A stretch of 64,000 nt of DNA from Niastella vici (GTDB lineage: Bacteria > Bacteroidota > Bacteroidia > Chitinophagales > Chitinophagaceae), in NCBI RefSeq assembly GCF_002077945.1, contig NZ_LVYD01000043.1:293566-357565 (forward strand), read 5' to 3'. The position numbers and the translations under genes are program-made. Position 1 is the stretch's first letter. Every line of letters begins with the position of its first letter. The notes under the pieces are model-generated. The model searched no databases. It was given only the letters and a program-made list of their open reading frames with translations, and was not told where the DNA came from. Of this stretch, positions 7,340 through 16,934 are shown piece after piece.

Positions 7340-10300
7340 ATGAAAAATCGCACTTTTTCATTGGCACCCCCATGTCTTAAACTAACTGGAATACCTATAC
7401 TGGTATTACTTTCACTGCATGCATATTCAGGATATCATGATCCTGGTAAGAATGGTAATCATGATCTTCATTATAATTCCCCGGGCAAAAGAACAAAGGA
7501 CCTCATCAAGATCACCGGCAGGGTGATGGCCGAAGATGGCACACCCGTGGCCGGCGCCAACATAGTTATAAAAGGGACCCTCAATGGCTATTCAACCAAT
7601 AAAGACGGGTATTTTGAATTTGGTATCGCGGCCGGCGACCAGGTACTCATTGTAACCGCTATGGGTTTCGAAAAAAAGGAAGTCAATGTCGCCAATCAAA
7701 CCACCCTGGCGATCACCCTGAGACCAGAGGTGGACGGATTGGACCAATTGGTGGTAATCGGTTATGGCTCGCAAAAAAGGAAAGATGTGAATAGTTCCAT
7801 CTATTCGTTGCGTGCCGATGATTTTAAAAATCTTCCGCAAACCGGTATCGACCAAATGTTGCAGGGAAAAGCATCGGGTATTACGGTGACGCAGAATTCA
7901 GGCGCACCCGGTGGCGGCGTTTCTGTAAAGATCCGCGGCATTTCAACCTTTGGCGGTACTGAGCCATTGTATGTAATTGATGGCGTTCCGCTCGAAGGCA
8001 ACAGTAACAAAGATGCCGTTTCATTTGCCGGTGATGGTGAAACGAACATGAGCGCATTGAGCTATCTTAGTCCGGGCGACATCTTATCTATAGACATCTT
8101 AAAGGATGCCTCGGCAACTGCGATCTATGGTAACCGCGGCGCCAATGGCGTAATTATCATAACTACAAAAAAAGGAAAGGCCGGTGATGGCAAGATCACT
8201 TTCGACGGCTACAATGGCCGGTCAGGAATTTACAAATACCTCGACCTGCTCGATCTGAAAGGGTATGCCGCCTATAAGAACAGCATTGCCGATTTTACGG
8301 GTGTTGACCGCCAGCCCGAGTTTAGTAACATCGATGTGCTGGGATCGGGTACCGATTGGCAACGGCAGATCTTCAGAAGCGCCATGATGCAAAATTACCA
8401 GGTGGGTTTATCGGGCGGAAAGCAGGGCGCTACCTATTACCTGTCGGGCGATTATTATAACCAGGACGGCATTGTAATTGGTTCTGGCCTGAAAAGGAAA
8501 ACACTCAGGCTGAATGCAGAGAACCAGGTGAAATCATGGTTCAGGGTGGGCGTAAATGCCAGTTACAGCAGCATTGCCCAGGATATAACGTTGACCAATA
8601 ATTCGAATAACGGATATGGAAACGTAATAGCCATGGCCATTCAACAATCGCCCGATGTGCCGGTGCATAACCTCGATGGCAGCTATGGCGGTCCCAGCGA
8701 TATTGCCGGTTTGGGCGCCATGAGTGGTGGTAACCCGGTTGCCCAGGCGAACACTTTTTTGACCCATCTTAATAAAAACAAGCTGCAAAGCAATGTATAC
8801 GGTCAGGCGACCATTTTCCGGGATTTTACTTTCCGAAGCGATTTTGGAAGCGATCTCAACTGGAATAGCAGCGATGCCTTTATGCCCACGTTTACCTGGG
8901 GCCGAAGCATCAATAGTTTGAATACATATAAAGTACAGAACAATAAGACCACTTATTGGAACTGGCGCAATGTATTGACCTACCAACGAAGAACGGGCAA
9001 ACATGATGTAACCGTGATGGTGGGTCAGGAAGCGCAAAAGAATGAATGGAATATCATTACTTCTGCCCGCTCTAAATTTGCCTCAAACGACCTGTATTCG
9101 TTAAGTCTCGGCGACCCGGCTACAGCCAGCGCCTCGCAGAATATAGGCCGCAATACCCAGGAGTCTTATTTCAGCCGTATCATTTATGCCTTCGACAGGC
9201 GCTATTCTTTCACGGCCAATATAAGAAGAGACAGGACCTCGAAATTTGCCCCTGGAAAACAGGTGGGTTATTTCCCGGGATTGTCTGCTTCCTGGACCCT
9301 CTCGAACGAGCCGTTTTTCGAGAACTATAAATCGGCATTCAACCTGATAAAATTCCGCGCGGGGTATGGCGAGATCGGTAATCAGAACGTACCCAATTAC
9401 GTGTATGGTGCTGCGTTGAGCCCGGTATTTATTAATTCCACCGCATTTGAAAGCGGGCTGGGGCAATACATCAGCAATTACAGCAATCCCGATGTTACCT
9501 GGGAACACCAGGCGCAAACGAACCTGGGCCTCGATCTCGGTATCAGCAACCAGTTCAATATTACGGTTGACTGGTATAACAAGATCTCAGACAAATTCCT
9601 TTTCTCTGCCACCTACCCGGCATTTACCGGTACGGGTATTCCCAACAGCGGTACAGTGGGTATGGCCGCTCCTTATGTGAATTATGGAAAAATGCAGAAC
9701 GTAGGCTATGATATCAGTTTAATTTATCAAACGCCCAAAATGACAGCGGTTTCCTGGAAAAGCACACTGATCGTTTCGCATTATAAGAATACCGTAAAAG
9801 AACTGAACAGCCAGACTTCGAACATTACCCAAACACTGGCCGTGAATGGCAACCCGCCCATCACGAAAACGGTGGTGGGGCAACCTGTAGGTTTATTTTA
9901 TGGGTATGAAAAGATCGGTTTGTTCCAGACGCCGGAGCAACTGTATGGTTCGGCCATCCGCGCCAATAACGTGATTGATGCCAAAACCGGTACCTATCTC
10001 GGCGATGTGCAATACCGCGACCAGGATAAGAACAACCAGATCAATGGCGATGACCGTGTTATCATTGGCAACCCCAATCCAAAGTTTACCTATGGCTTTA
10101 CCAATAATATCGGGTATAAGGATTTTGATCTCTCCATCTTCGTGTACGGTTCATATGGCAACGACATCTTTAATTACACCCGCGTTTGGGGCGAAGCCAT
10201 GACGGCAACCGCCGGTAATCAAATGGCCAGTGTGAAAAACAGGTGGACCTTTGATAACACCAATACAAACATGCCCCGTTATGTAAATGGCGACCCCAAC

Positions 10301-10585
10301 GAAAATACGGCCATCAGCAACCGCTTTATCGAAAACGGTTCTTACCTGCGTATTCAAAATATTACGCTGGGCTATAATGTTTCCAATTTGCTGAAGAACC
10401 GCATCAGGGGCATTGGTAAAATGCGCCTGTATTGTACCGTCCAGAACCTGCATACGTTTACGCATTATTCAGGGTACGATCCTGAAGTGGGTGCGCTTAA
10501 TGGCAACGTTTTCCTCAATGGTATTGATATGGGACGTTATCCCGTTCCCAGAACTATTATCGGGGGTATAAACGTTGAATTTTAA
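7340..10585 (+). CDS. SusC/RagA-like TonB-dependent transporter (xylan locus)
   Basis: 1081 residues, typical of SusC proteins. After the signal peptide comes a CarboxypepD_reg-like beta-sandwich (about 55-130, KITGRV...GTPVAGANIVIKGT), then the plug domain (about 140-290, with VVIGYGSQKRKDV, the IRGISTFGG motif and LYVIDGVP) and the 22-strand barrel to the C-terminal Phe. There is no N-terminal STN domain, so control through an anti-sigma factor is not expected. It forms the outer-membrane channel that, with the SusD lipoprotein encoded 29 nt downstream, imports oligosaccharides using TonB energy. The four-gene order with a GH10 enzyme points to xylo-oligosaccharides. It is the first gene of the operon and is preceded by a long structured leader. 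Confidence 0.96.
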   Translation: MKNRTFSLAPPCLKLTGIPILVLLSLHAYSGYHDPGKNGNHDLHYNSPGKRTKDLIKITGRVMAEDGTPVAGANIVIKGTLNGYSTNKDGYFEFGIAAGDQVLIVTAMGFEKKEVNVANQTTLAITLRPEVDGLDQLVVIGYGSQKRKDVNSSIYSLRADDFKNLPQTGIDQMLQGKASGITVTQNSGAPGGGVSVKIRGISTFGGTEPLYVIDGVPLEGNSNKDAVSFAGDGETNMSALSYLSPGDILSIDILKDASATAIYGNRGANGVIIITTKKGKAGDGKITFDGYNGRSGIYKYLDLLDLKGYAAYKNSIADFTGVDRQPEFSNIDVLGSGTDWQRQIFRSAMMQNYQVGLSGGKQGATYYLSGDYYNQDGIVIGSGLKRKTLRLNAENQVKSWFRVGVNASYSSIAQDITLTNNSNNGYGNVIAMAIQQSPDVPVHNLDGSYGGPSDIAGLGAMSGGNPVAQANTFLTHLNKNKLQSNVYGQATIFRDFTFRSDFGSDLNWNSSDAFMPTFTWGRSINSLNTYKVQNNKTTYWNWRNVLTYQRRTGKHDVTVMVGQEAQKNEWNIITSARSKFASNDLYSLSLGDPATASASQNIGRNTQESYFSRIIYAFDRRYSFTANIRRDRTSKFAPGKQVGYFPGLSASWTLSNEPFFENYKSAFNLIKFRAGYGEIGNQNVPNYVYGAALSPVFINSTAFESGLGQYISNYSNPDVTWEHQAQTNLGLDLGISNQFNITVDWYNKISDKFLFSATYPAFTGTGIPNSGTVGMAAPYVNYGKMQNVGYDISLIYQTPKMTAVSWKSTLIVSHYKNTVKELNSQTSNITQTLAVNGNPPITKTVVGQPVGLFYGYEKIGLFQTPEQLYGSAIRANNVIDAKTGTYLGDVQYRDQDKNNQINGDDRVIIGNPNPKFTYGFTNNIGYKDFDLSIFVYGSYGNDIFNYTRVWGEAMTATAGNQMASVKNRWTFDNTNTNMPRYVNGDPNENTAISNRFIENGSYLRIQNITLGYNVSNLLKNRIRGIGKMRLYCTVQNLHTFTHYSGYDPEVGALNGNVFLNGIDMGRYPVPRTIIGGINVEF

Positions 10586-10614
10586 AACCCTTTACCATTA
10601 TTAAACACGAACAA

Positions 10615-12183
10615 ATGAACAATAACTATAAAAACAGGAGTTGCCTGGCGGGAATGTTGATGGCCGTTACCATTTTGTTTGGGTGTAAGAAATCATTTTT
10701 TGATGGCACCCCAACCGGTCAATATACCGTAGATAATTATTTTACCACTGCTGCCGAAGTGCAAACTGCCACGGCTGTATTATATGGCGCGCCCTGGTAT
10801 AATTTCAATTGCACCTATAGTATGAGCATTGGCGATGTATACGCCGGCAATTCAACCGGCGATGCCAATGTGCCCATGCTTCAGTTTCAGAACATGAACG
10901 TTACCCAAAGTAATGAATACCTGTACAAAGGCTGGGCTTCGCTGTACACCGTAGTGGGGCAGGCCAATGCCATCATGAACAACCTGAACCGCAATACCGG
11001 TGCCCTCGATGCGGCAACGGTGAACACTGCCATGGGCGAGTGTTTGTTTATGCGCGCCGCTGCCTATTTTTACCTGGTAAGGAATTACGGCGCCGTTCCA
11101 ATATTAGAAGATACTGCTGACTTTAATAAAGGGTACCAGTATCCCCGCCATATAGTGACCGATGTGTACAAATTCATTGTAAAAGATCTCCAACAGGCCG
11201 AAACCAGTTTGCCGGTTAAAGCTTCTACGCCGGGCCGTGTATCGGCAGGTGCTGCCAAGGCGCTGCTGGCGAAAGTATATCTTACCATGGATGATTTTGA
11301 CAATGCAAAGAACAAAGCCTGGGAACTGATCAGTAATGAAAGCCTGTATGGCTATGGGTTAATGAGCAGTTATGCCGATCTGTTTTATACACGCAACAAT
11401 AATAACAAGGAATCCATTTTTGCATTACAATGGAAAGCCAGCAATGCCGATGGCGGCTATGGAACCGGTAATGTTACGCAGGCGTATTGTGCGCCGTACG
11501 GACAGGAACTCACCGGTGCACAGGACGGCTGGGGAAGTTTTAAACCCAGCATCGATTTCCAACGCGATTCTATTGCCGGCGATCTTAGAAGAAAGCCTAC
11601 CTATATGCGGGCCGGTGATTATTATGCCGAACTGCTGCAGGCGAAAGGCGGCTATACCTATCCTTCCTGCAAATCGCGCACCGGCGCCAACGTAAAAAAA
11701 TATGTAGTAGGTAATTATGAAGACAATGCCGCTACCGGCGGCGTGTATATGATGTCAACAGGCATCAATACCTATATGATCCGCTATGCCGATGTACTAC
11801 TGACCTATGTAGAAGCGGTGATCGGGAACAATACCTCAACCACCGATGCACAGGCCATTGCGCAGTTTATGCGGGTAAGAACAAGGGCCGGCCTCGGCAG
11901 CATACCCGTAAGCAGCATTAGCATCGATGACCTGTTGCGCGAAAGAAGGCTTGAATTTGCTTTTGAAGGCCAGTACTGGTACGATGTACTGCGGTTACCC
12001 CAGGCTAAAGCGATCACCAAACTAAGCAATACCGAAAGAGGTTTGTTCGATGGCTGGTGCGGTTCAGGATCTGTGAGTTCGAACAAAATAACCGTAACAC
12101 CCACCATGCTGTTGTTCCCGATACCACAATCGGAAATAGACAGCGATCCAAAGCTGGCTGAAGCTCCGGCCGCTTATTATTAA
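10615..12183 (+). CDS. SusD/RagB-like surface glycan-binding lipoprotein
   Basis: 522 residues with a lipoprotein signal (lipobox LFGC, Cys ~24). The N-terminal SusD domain shows the usual TPR-like helices (GWASLYTVVGQANAIMNNL, MGECLFMRAAAYFYLVRNYG, ~100-165). The C-terminal RagB/SusD segment has YADVLLTYVEAV and the LLRERRLEFAFEGQYWYDVLR signature (~430-465). SusD proteins sit as a lid on the SusC channel and bind the oligosaccharide ligand. The spacing of 29 nt to susC and 17 nt to the next gene supports one transcript. Xylan as ligand is inferred from the downstream GH10. Confidence 0.95.
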   Translation: MNNNYKNRSCLAGMLMAVTILFGCKKSFFDGTPTGQYTVDNYFTTAAEVQTATAVLYGAPWYNFNCTYSMSIGDVYAGNSTGDANVPMLQFQNMNVTQSNEYLYKGWASLYTVVGQANAIMNNLNRNTGALDAATVNTAMGECLFMRAAAYFYLVRNYGAVPILEDTADFNKGYQYPRHIVTDVYKFIVKDLQQAETSLPVKASTPGRVSAGAAKALLAKVYLTMDDFDNAKNKAWELISNESLYGYGLMSSYADLFYTRNNNNKESIFALQWKASNADGGYGTGNVTQAYCAPYGQELTGAQDGWGSFKPSIDFQRDSIAGDLRRKPTYMRAGDYYAELLQAKGGYTYPSCKSRTGANVKKYVVGNYEDNAATGGVYMMSTGINTYMIRYADVLLTYVEAVIGNNTSTTDAQAIAQFMRVRTRAGLGSIPVSSISIDDLLRERRLEFAFEGQYWYDVLRLPQAKAITKLSNTERGLFDGWCGSGSVSSNKITVTPTMLLFPIPQSEIDSDPKLAEAPAAYY

Positions 12184-12200
12184 TTCCAAAACCAACATTC

Positions 12201-13307
12201 ATGAAAAAACGCATTATATATTGCACCTGGCTATGGTTAATAACTACATTGTTATTCACCGGATGCAGGAAAGATACATCGGGTACGCCGGCCGATCTGA
12301 GTGTGAGCCCGGCATCGGCATTTCCTGAAACATTCCTTACCATTTCAGGGCACGATATGCAGGATATTGTATCTATAAAGTTTGATAGCACTGCGGCCAG
12401 CTTCAGTTCGGTATTCAATACTTCCACCGCTGTTTTAACAAACGTGCCAACCAATGCGCACTATGGCGATCAGCTTATAACGCTTACCAACAGGCTGGGG
12501 AAAACAGCCACGGTAAACTTTACGGTAATGCAGCCGGCGCCGGTGATAAGCAGTTTTAACCCGGCCAATGCACCGGAAGGCGATACCATCACCATTACGG
12601 GAAAGTTGTTTACCCGCATACAATCTGTCTCCATCGGATCTACCCCGGCCATTATTACCGATTCCTCTTCGAAAACGCAGCTTAAGGTTAAAATACCAAC
12701 CGGTGCTTCATCGGGCCTCATCACTGTTGTTACAGCCGGTGGAACCGCTACAAGCGCCTCCATTCTTACGGTGGGCGAACGGGCTTTGCTGGTGGCTGAT
12801 TTCGATGGCGCCGGTATACGGCCTAATGGCGGTTCGTGGTATTCGTATGGCGATATGAATTCGAAGACGGTGACCAACACCAATCCTGACCCAAAGAACG
12901 GGTTCTTTTTAAAAGCCGTTCCCAATGCAACCAGCACCAATGGGTATGCAGGCATTTCAACCTATGCTATAGGGTCGGGCTCCGAAACGTTTGGGTTAAC
13001 CTCCACCACGGCAGCTACCACGCTGAAGTTCGATGTGAACAATAATGGCAAAACGGGAACCATGCTGCAGGTGATTGTGCAGGAAAGCACTACCGATAAC
13101 AACTCCACCAATTTTGCCAAAACAGTTGCGATAAATGGTACTGGTTGGAATACCATAAGCTTACCATTGACGCAGCTATTCAATAATTACGGTGGTGGAA
13201 CGGTTACGCCAAACCCGGCCAATATCACCAAGGTAAAATTCCATTTTAGTGGGTATGCCAGTGCAGCTATGGAAGCGAATATCGATAATGTGCGTTTTGC
13301 TTATTAA
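12201..13307 (+). CDS. IPT/TIG-domain surface lipoprotein with C-terminal carbohydrate-binding-like domain (SusE position)
   Basis: 368 residues. A lipoprotein signal (LLFTGC) is followed by two Ig-like segments: about 30-110 (an LSVSPASAFPETFLTISG start) and a clear IPT/TIG domain at about 112-190 (ISSFNPANAPEGDTITITG). The last ~170 residues (ADFDGAG to the C-terminal NIDNVRFAY) form a beta-sandwich like galactose-binding carbohydrate modules. In Bacteroidota xylan loci this position is held by a non-catalytic surface glycan-binding protein, and the same role is likely here. Start codons 17 nt after susD and 26 nt before the xylanase gene place it mid-operon. The ligand is inferred from context. 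Confidence 0.85.
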   Translation: MKKRIIYCTWLWLITTLLFTGCRKDTSGTPADLSVSPASAFPETFLTISGHDMQDIVSIKFDSTAASFSSVFNTSTAVLTNVPTNAHYGDQLITLTNRLGKTATVNFTVMQPAPVISSFNPANAPEGDTITITGKLFTRIQSVSIGSTPAIITDSSSKTQLKVKIPTGASSGLITVVTAGGTATSASILTVGERALLVADFDGAGIRPNGGSWYSYGDMNSKTVTNTNPDPKNGFFLKAVPNATSTNGYAGISTYAIGSGSETFGLTSTTAATTLKFDVNNNGKTGTMLQVIVQESTTDNNSTNFAKTVAINGTGWNTISLPLTQLFNNYGGGTVTPNPANITKVKFHFSGYASAAMEANIDNVRFAY

Positions 13308-13333
13308 GATTTAAAACCCAAAAGTACAATCCA

Positions 13334-14989
13334 ATGAAAATTATAAAGATATCAATGCCCCTGTTGCTGTTATCGGCCATGTGGGGCGCCGGTTGCCAGA
13401 AGAATATTGAATCGGATAAGAAAACGGATCCCGGCACCGACGCCACGTTGCACGGGGTGGCACCTTTCCCTTTAGGCGTGGCCGTCAATTACGATTCTAT
13501 TATGACCGATGGCATGTATACCAGTACGGTATTTTCGCAATTCAGTAATGTGACCTTTGGTTACAATATGAAACATGGCGCCATTGTGCAAAGCAACGGC
13601 AGTTATAATTTTTCAAAAGCCGATGCCATGGTAGCGAAAGTAACAGGCGCCGGTTTGGGCGTATACGGACATACGTTGTGCTGGCATCAGAACAACAACG
13701 GGAATTATTTGCGCAATTTGCTTGCCGTACCGGGCAGCACACCCAGCAATCCCAGTCTTATCGCCAACGGTACATTTGAAACGCCGGGCAGCACCACGCC
13801 GTTTGCCAACTTTAGTGTATTGAATGGTTCATCGTATATCAGTGCCGGTACAGCTGCCGGAGAAATGTATGAAGGGGCCCGTTCACTCAAAGCAGCACCA
13901 GCTGCTGCCGGCAATCCCTGGAGTGTACAAATTGCCAGCGATGCCATTACAACTACAACGGGCACGGCGTATAAAGTGCGCTTTTACGCCAAAGCTGCCA
14001 ATGCCGGTGGAAAATTCAGGTTATCGAATAGCCCTTCGGCACAATATTCAGCCGATTATTATCCTACTACAAGCTGGGCGCCCTACGAATGGACGTTCAC
14101 GGCAAATGATGTAAGCAAGAAGATCATGTTTGATATGGGTTACCTGGCCAATACGTATTATATCGACAGCGTAAGCGTTACGCTGGTCAATCCGCCAGCT
14201 TCGGCCGCTTCATTTGCCGAACAAAAAATGCGCATCGACAGCACGCTTAAGAATTTTATAACAGCCATGATGACGCACTACAAAGACAAAGTGCATGCCT
14301 GGGATGTGGCCAATGAAGTGCTCGATGACAATGGTATTTTACGCACCGGCACCAGCAGCAGCGATGCCTTTTACTGGAGCGATTATATGGGCGACAGAAC
14401 CGCGGCAGGCGCAACCGCCATCACCAATGGCGATAGTTTGCTTACAAAAGTGTTTAACTATGCCCATGCGGTTGATCCCACTGCAAAGTTGTTCCTGAAC
14501 GACTATGGCCATGAATCGAACCCACGTAAAATGGATTCGCTGATTGCCCTGGTAACGCGGTTAAAAGCAAAGGGGGTGCCCATTGATGGGGTAGGGTTAC
14601 AAATGCACATGAGTTACCTGAATACCACTACCGGCATTGACAATGCGCTGCTGAAAATGGCGCAGCTCGGCTTGCTGGTTCGAATTACCGAACTGGATAT
14701 CAGCGTAAACCTGGGCAGCCAAACCGATCCGCAAACAGCCAACTTTGTTATTACGCCTACTATGTTCCCACAACAGGCGGCGAAGTATAAATATGTGGTG
14801 GAATCGTATATCCGCAATGTGCCCGAAGCTCAGCGGTATGGAATAACGGTGTGGGGCGTTAGCGACAGCGATTCCTGGCTGCGTAGCCGCCTGCCTTATC
14901 ATACAAAAGATTATCCCTTATTGTGGGGAGAAGGTTATAATAAGAAAGAGGCGTACAATGAATTTTTAAAAGCTTTGCAGTTGCAATAA
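13334..14989 (+). CDS. GH10 endo-1,4-beta-xylanase with inserted carbohydrate-binding module, lipoprotein
   Basis: 551 residues. The signal ends in lipobox GAGC (Cys21), so the enzyme is probably on the outer membrane. The GH10 barrel starts at about residue 45 (PLGVAVNYDS) and is interrupted after the GHTLCWHQ motif (~112-119) by an ~150-residue beta-sandwich (about 138-288) resembling CBM4/9/22-type modules. The barrel then resumes with WDVANE, holding the acid/base Glu328, and ITELD, holding the nucleophile Glu453. Insertion of a binding module at this loop is known for xylanases of the conserved Bacteroidota xylan locus (Xyn10C type). It would cut xylan at the cell surface for import by the upstream SusC/D pair. 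A terminator follows. Confidence 0.95.
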   Translation: MKIIKISMPLLLLSAMWGAGCQKNIESDKKTDPGTDATLHGVAPFPLGVAVNYDSIMTDGMYTSTVFSQFSNVTFGYNMKHGAIVQSNGSYNFSKADAMVAKVTGAGLGVYGHTLCWHQNNNGNYLRNLLAVPGSTPSNPSLIANGTFETPGSTTPFANFSVLNGSSYISAGTAAGEMYEGARSLKAAPAAAGNPWSVQIASDAITTTTGTAYKVRFYAKAANAGGKFRLSNSPSAQYSADYYPTTSWAPYEWTFTANDVSKKIMFDMGYLANTYYIDSVSVTLVNPPASAASFAEQKMRIDSTLKNFITAMMTHYKDKVHAWDVANEVLDDNGILRTGTSSSDAFYWSDYMGDRTAAGATAITNGDSLLTKVFNYAHAVDPTAKLFLNDYGHESNPRKMDSLIALVTRLKAKGVPIDGVGLQMHMSYLNTTTGIDNALLKMAQLGLLVRITELDISVNLGSQTDPQTANFVITPTMFPQQAAKYKYVVESYIRNVPEAQRYGITVWGVSDSDSWLRSRLPYHTKDYPLLWGEGYNKKEAYNEFLKALQLQ

Positions 14990-15012
14990 GCAGGCGGGGG
15001 GTGGGTTTTTTA

Positions 15013-15047
15013 AAAAAGGGTCCCGTCGTATGGCGGGATCTTTTTTC
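15013..15047. terminator. Terminator between the xylan operon and the convergent signalling operon
   Basis: The stem of tcccg (15021-15025) and cggga (15034-15038) extends outwards through G-U and A-T pairs (aaaaaagg against cttttttc). There is a T run on the plus strand and a matching run on the minus strand, so it could end transcripts from both sides. Confidence 0.75.
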
Positions 15048-15120
15048 ATACTTAACGGTATACCGATAACCGTTTACCGCTCGTCAGCGTTAATGCTATA
15101 GTTATGCATCTTAGATCAAA

Positions 15121-15510
15121 TCAATCCTCAAAATAACTATCCGCAATCTTCCTGATCATGTCCTCGGTCAAAGGTTTTTCGAGGTAATCGATAACGGCAT
15201 TATAGGTGAATGCTCTTTTTTTATCTTCCTGCCGCGTTGAGGAAGTGAGCATGACGATCTTAACCTGTTTGCAAACGTTCATTTCAGCAAAATTGTCGAG
15301 GAAATCAAACCCATCCATGCGCGGCATGCGGATGTCGAGGAAAATAATATCGGGGCAATTGTTTTGTTGCTTGAGCCATTCATAGGCGATCAATCCATCG
15401 CTGGCTACTTCAATTTCATTGGCAATAGCCAGGTTCTTGAATGCCAGTTCTGCCAAAAAATTAGTGGCTTCATCATCGTCGACCAATAGTACTTTATTAA
15501 AGTGGTGCAT
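15121..15510 (-). CDS. Single-domain response regulator (receiver only), copy 1
   Basis: 129 residues from the ATG at 15510. This start leaves a receiver without an odd N-terminal extension and overlaps the end of the kinase gene by 14 nt, a normal coupling distance. The acidic pair Asp11/Asp12 (VDDDEA), phospho-acceptor Asp59 (FLDIRMP), Thr in VMLTSS and Lys in YLEKPLT are all present, so it should be phosphorylated. It has no DNA-binding or enzymatic output domain. It is the last gene of the receptor-YfiR-kinase operon and a clear paralogue of the receiver encoded at the other end (19752-20153). It probably acts by protein contact or as a phosphate sink or shuttle. Confidence 0.93.
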   Translation of the reverse strand: MHHFNKVLLVDDDEATNFLAELAFKNLAIANEIEVASDGLIAYEWLKQQNNCPDIIFLDIRMPRMDGFDFLDNFAEMNVCKQVKIVMLTSSTRQEDKKRAFTYNAVIDYLEKPLTEDMIRKIADSYFED

Positions 15511-16933
15511 TGTCGAGGTAAATTTTAAAGATTGTTCCCCGGTTCTCTTCACTTTCCAAATAAATTCTGCCGCCATACGATTCCACTATGGAGTGTATCA
15601 TATGCAGGCCAATACCCGTTCCTTCTGTATGTGTATGAAAACGCTGGAACAATCCGAATAATTTATCTTTAAAGCGGTTCATGTCAATGCCCAGGCCATT
15701 GTCCTTTACTTCCAGCACCACAAAGTTGCCTTCGCTTTTTGTTGAAATCTCAATGACCGGCGGCTTTCCTTTCTGTTTATATTTAATGGCATTCGTAAGC
15801 AGGTTTTGAAAAATACTTTTGAGGTGAACCTCGGGGAAGTTCACATAGGGGCATTTCGAGAAATCGGCCTGTATAACCGCCCGGGAAGTGCTGATCTGGT
15901 CCACTATCCTTAATTTCACTTCTTCCAGCGCTTCGGCCAGGTCTATTTGCTGTCGTTCTATTTTAAGTGTTTTTCTGAAAGCAATTATTTCATTGAGTGC
16001 ATTAATGGTCTTTTGCATTTGCCGTACCGAATTAATGGCCAGGTCAAACAAATGCCGGTGTTCGGGCTTCACCACTTCTTTCTGCTGCATTAAGGAGAGC
16101 ATACCATATAAACTGGTGATGGGCGATTTCATATCGTGCGAGCTGATATAGGCAAATTCTTCCAGCTCGCGGTTCTTGCTTTCCAGGTTGATAGAATAGG
16201 TTTTCAGCTCGGCATTGGTTTCTTTAAGATACCGGTCCATTTTTTCAATTTGTTCCAGCATGGCATTAAAACCGCCGGCCAGTGTTCCTATTTCGTCATT
16301 GCCGGTACCGGCCACGCGCAATGAATAATTTCCGGTTTTAGCCACTTCTTTTGTTTTTGTGACCAGTCGTAACAGGCGGAATACAATAGAACGTTGCAGA
16401 AAAATGGAAATGATAAGAGCAGATAAAATAGCGGTCAGCAACACCAGTGACGCCACTTTTACATAACCAACAATAATTTTGTTCAGGTCATTTAACCGGG
16501 CATATAATACAACGGTGCCCAGAAATTCTTTTTCCTGGTACAGTTTATACCTGGCCGTTAATTGCCCGGGTGTGGCGTTGGAGGGCAGCTCCTGTTTATG
16601 ATTCGTGGAATCGCCTGACGGTTGTTCCCGTAAATACCGGGCAAATAATTTTCCGTTTTTGTCAAGCACTTCGGCCTGGGTTATATCGGGTTCTTTGTTC
16701 AGTTTGTACAGGAGTTGGGTGGCTGCATCCTGGTCAAGGAACTGCAGGGTAGGGATGGCATTTTCTCCCACGATCCTTGCCAGCGAATATATTTTCCGGT
16801 TGCCGGCGTCCTTGAAGGTCCTTATATCATTCACTACAAAAAAAATACAGCATACCAGCACTGCTATAAAGGCCGTTGTCGTCTGAATGAAGATCAGCTT
16901 GTTCTTTATGGATATATTTTTGAACCTGGGCAT
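15497..16933 (-). CDS. Membrane sensor histidine kinase with CHASE8-like periplasmic domain
   Basis: 478 residues: TM1 (~12-34); a periplasmic region (~35-155) with the pattern ARIVGENAIPTLQF...A..LL..L...P.I..AEVLDKNGKLFARY that resembles CHASE8; TM2 (~157-180); HAMP (~180-235); a short coiled coil; HisKA with His266 in SSHDMKSPITSL; and HATPase_c with N box (NLLTNAIKYK), DNGLGID and GTGIGLHM. The kinase is complete and membrane-bound. It starts one nucleotide after the stop of the YfiR-like gene and overlaps receiver 1 by 14 nt, so all are probably co-translated. YfiR-type periplasmic proteins are known to act on CHASE8 partners (YfiN in Pseudomonas), so the upstream product is the likely input. 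Confidence 0.94.
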   Translation of the reverse strand: MPRFKNISIKNKLIFIQTTTAFIAVLVCCIFFVVNDIRTFKDAGNRKIYSLARIVGENAIPTLQFLDQDAATQLLYKLNKEPDITQAEVLDKNGKLFARYLREQPSGDSTNHKQELPSNATPGQLTARYKLYQEKEFLGTVVLYARLNDLNKIIVGYVKVASLVLLTAILSALIISIFLQRSIVFRLLRLVTKTKEVAKTGNYSLRVAGTGNDEIGTLAGGFNAMLEQIEKMDRYLKETNAELKTYSINLESKNRELEEFAYISSHDMKSPITSLYGMLSLMQQKEVVKPEHRHLFDLAINSVRQMQKTINALNEIIAFRKTLKIERQQIDLAEALEEVKLRIVDQISTSRAVIQADFSKCPYVNFPEVHLKSIFQNLLTNAIKYKQKGKPPVIEISTKSEGNFVVLEVKDNGLGIDMNRFKDKLFGLFQRFHTHTEGTGIGLHMIHSIVESYGGRIYLESEENRGTIFKIYLDNAPL

Positions 16934-16934
16934 G

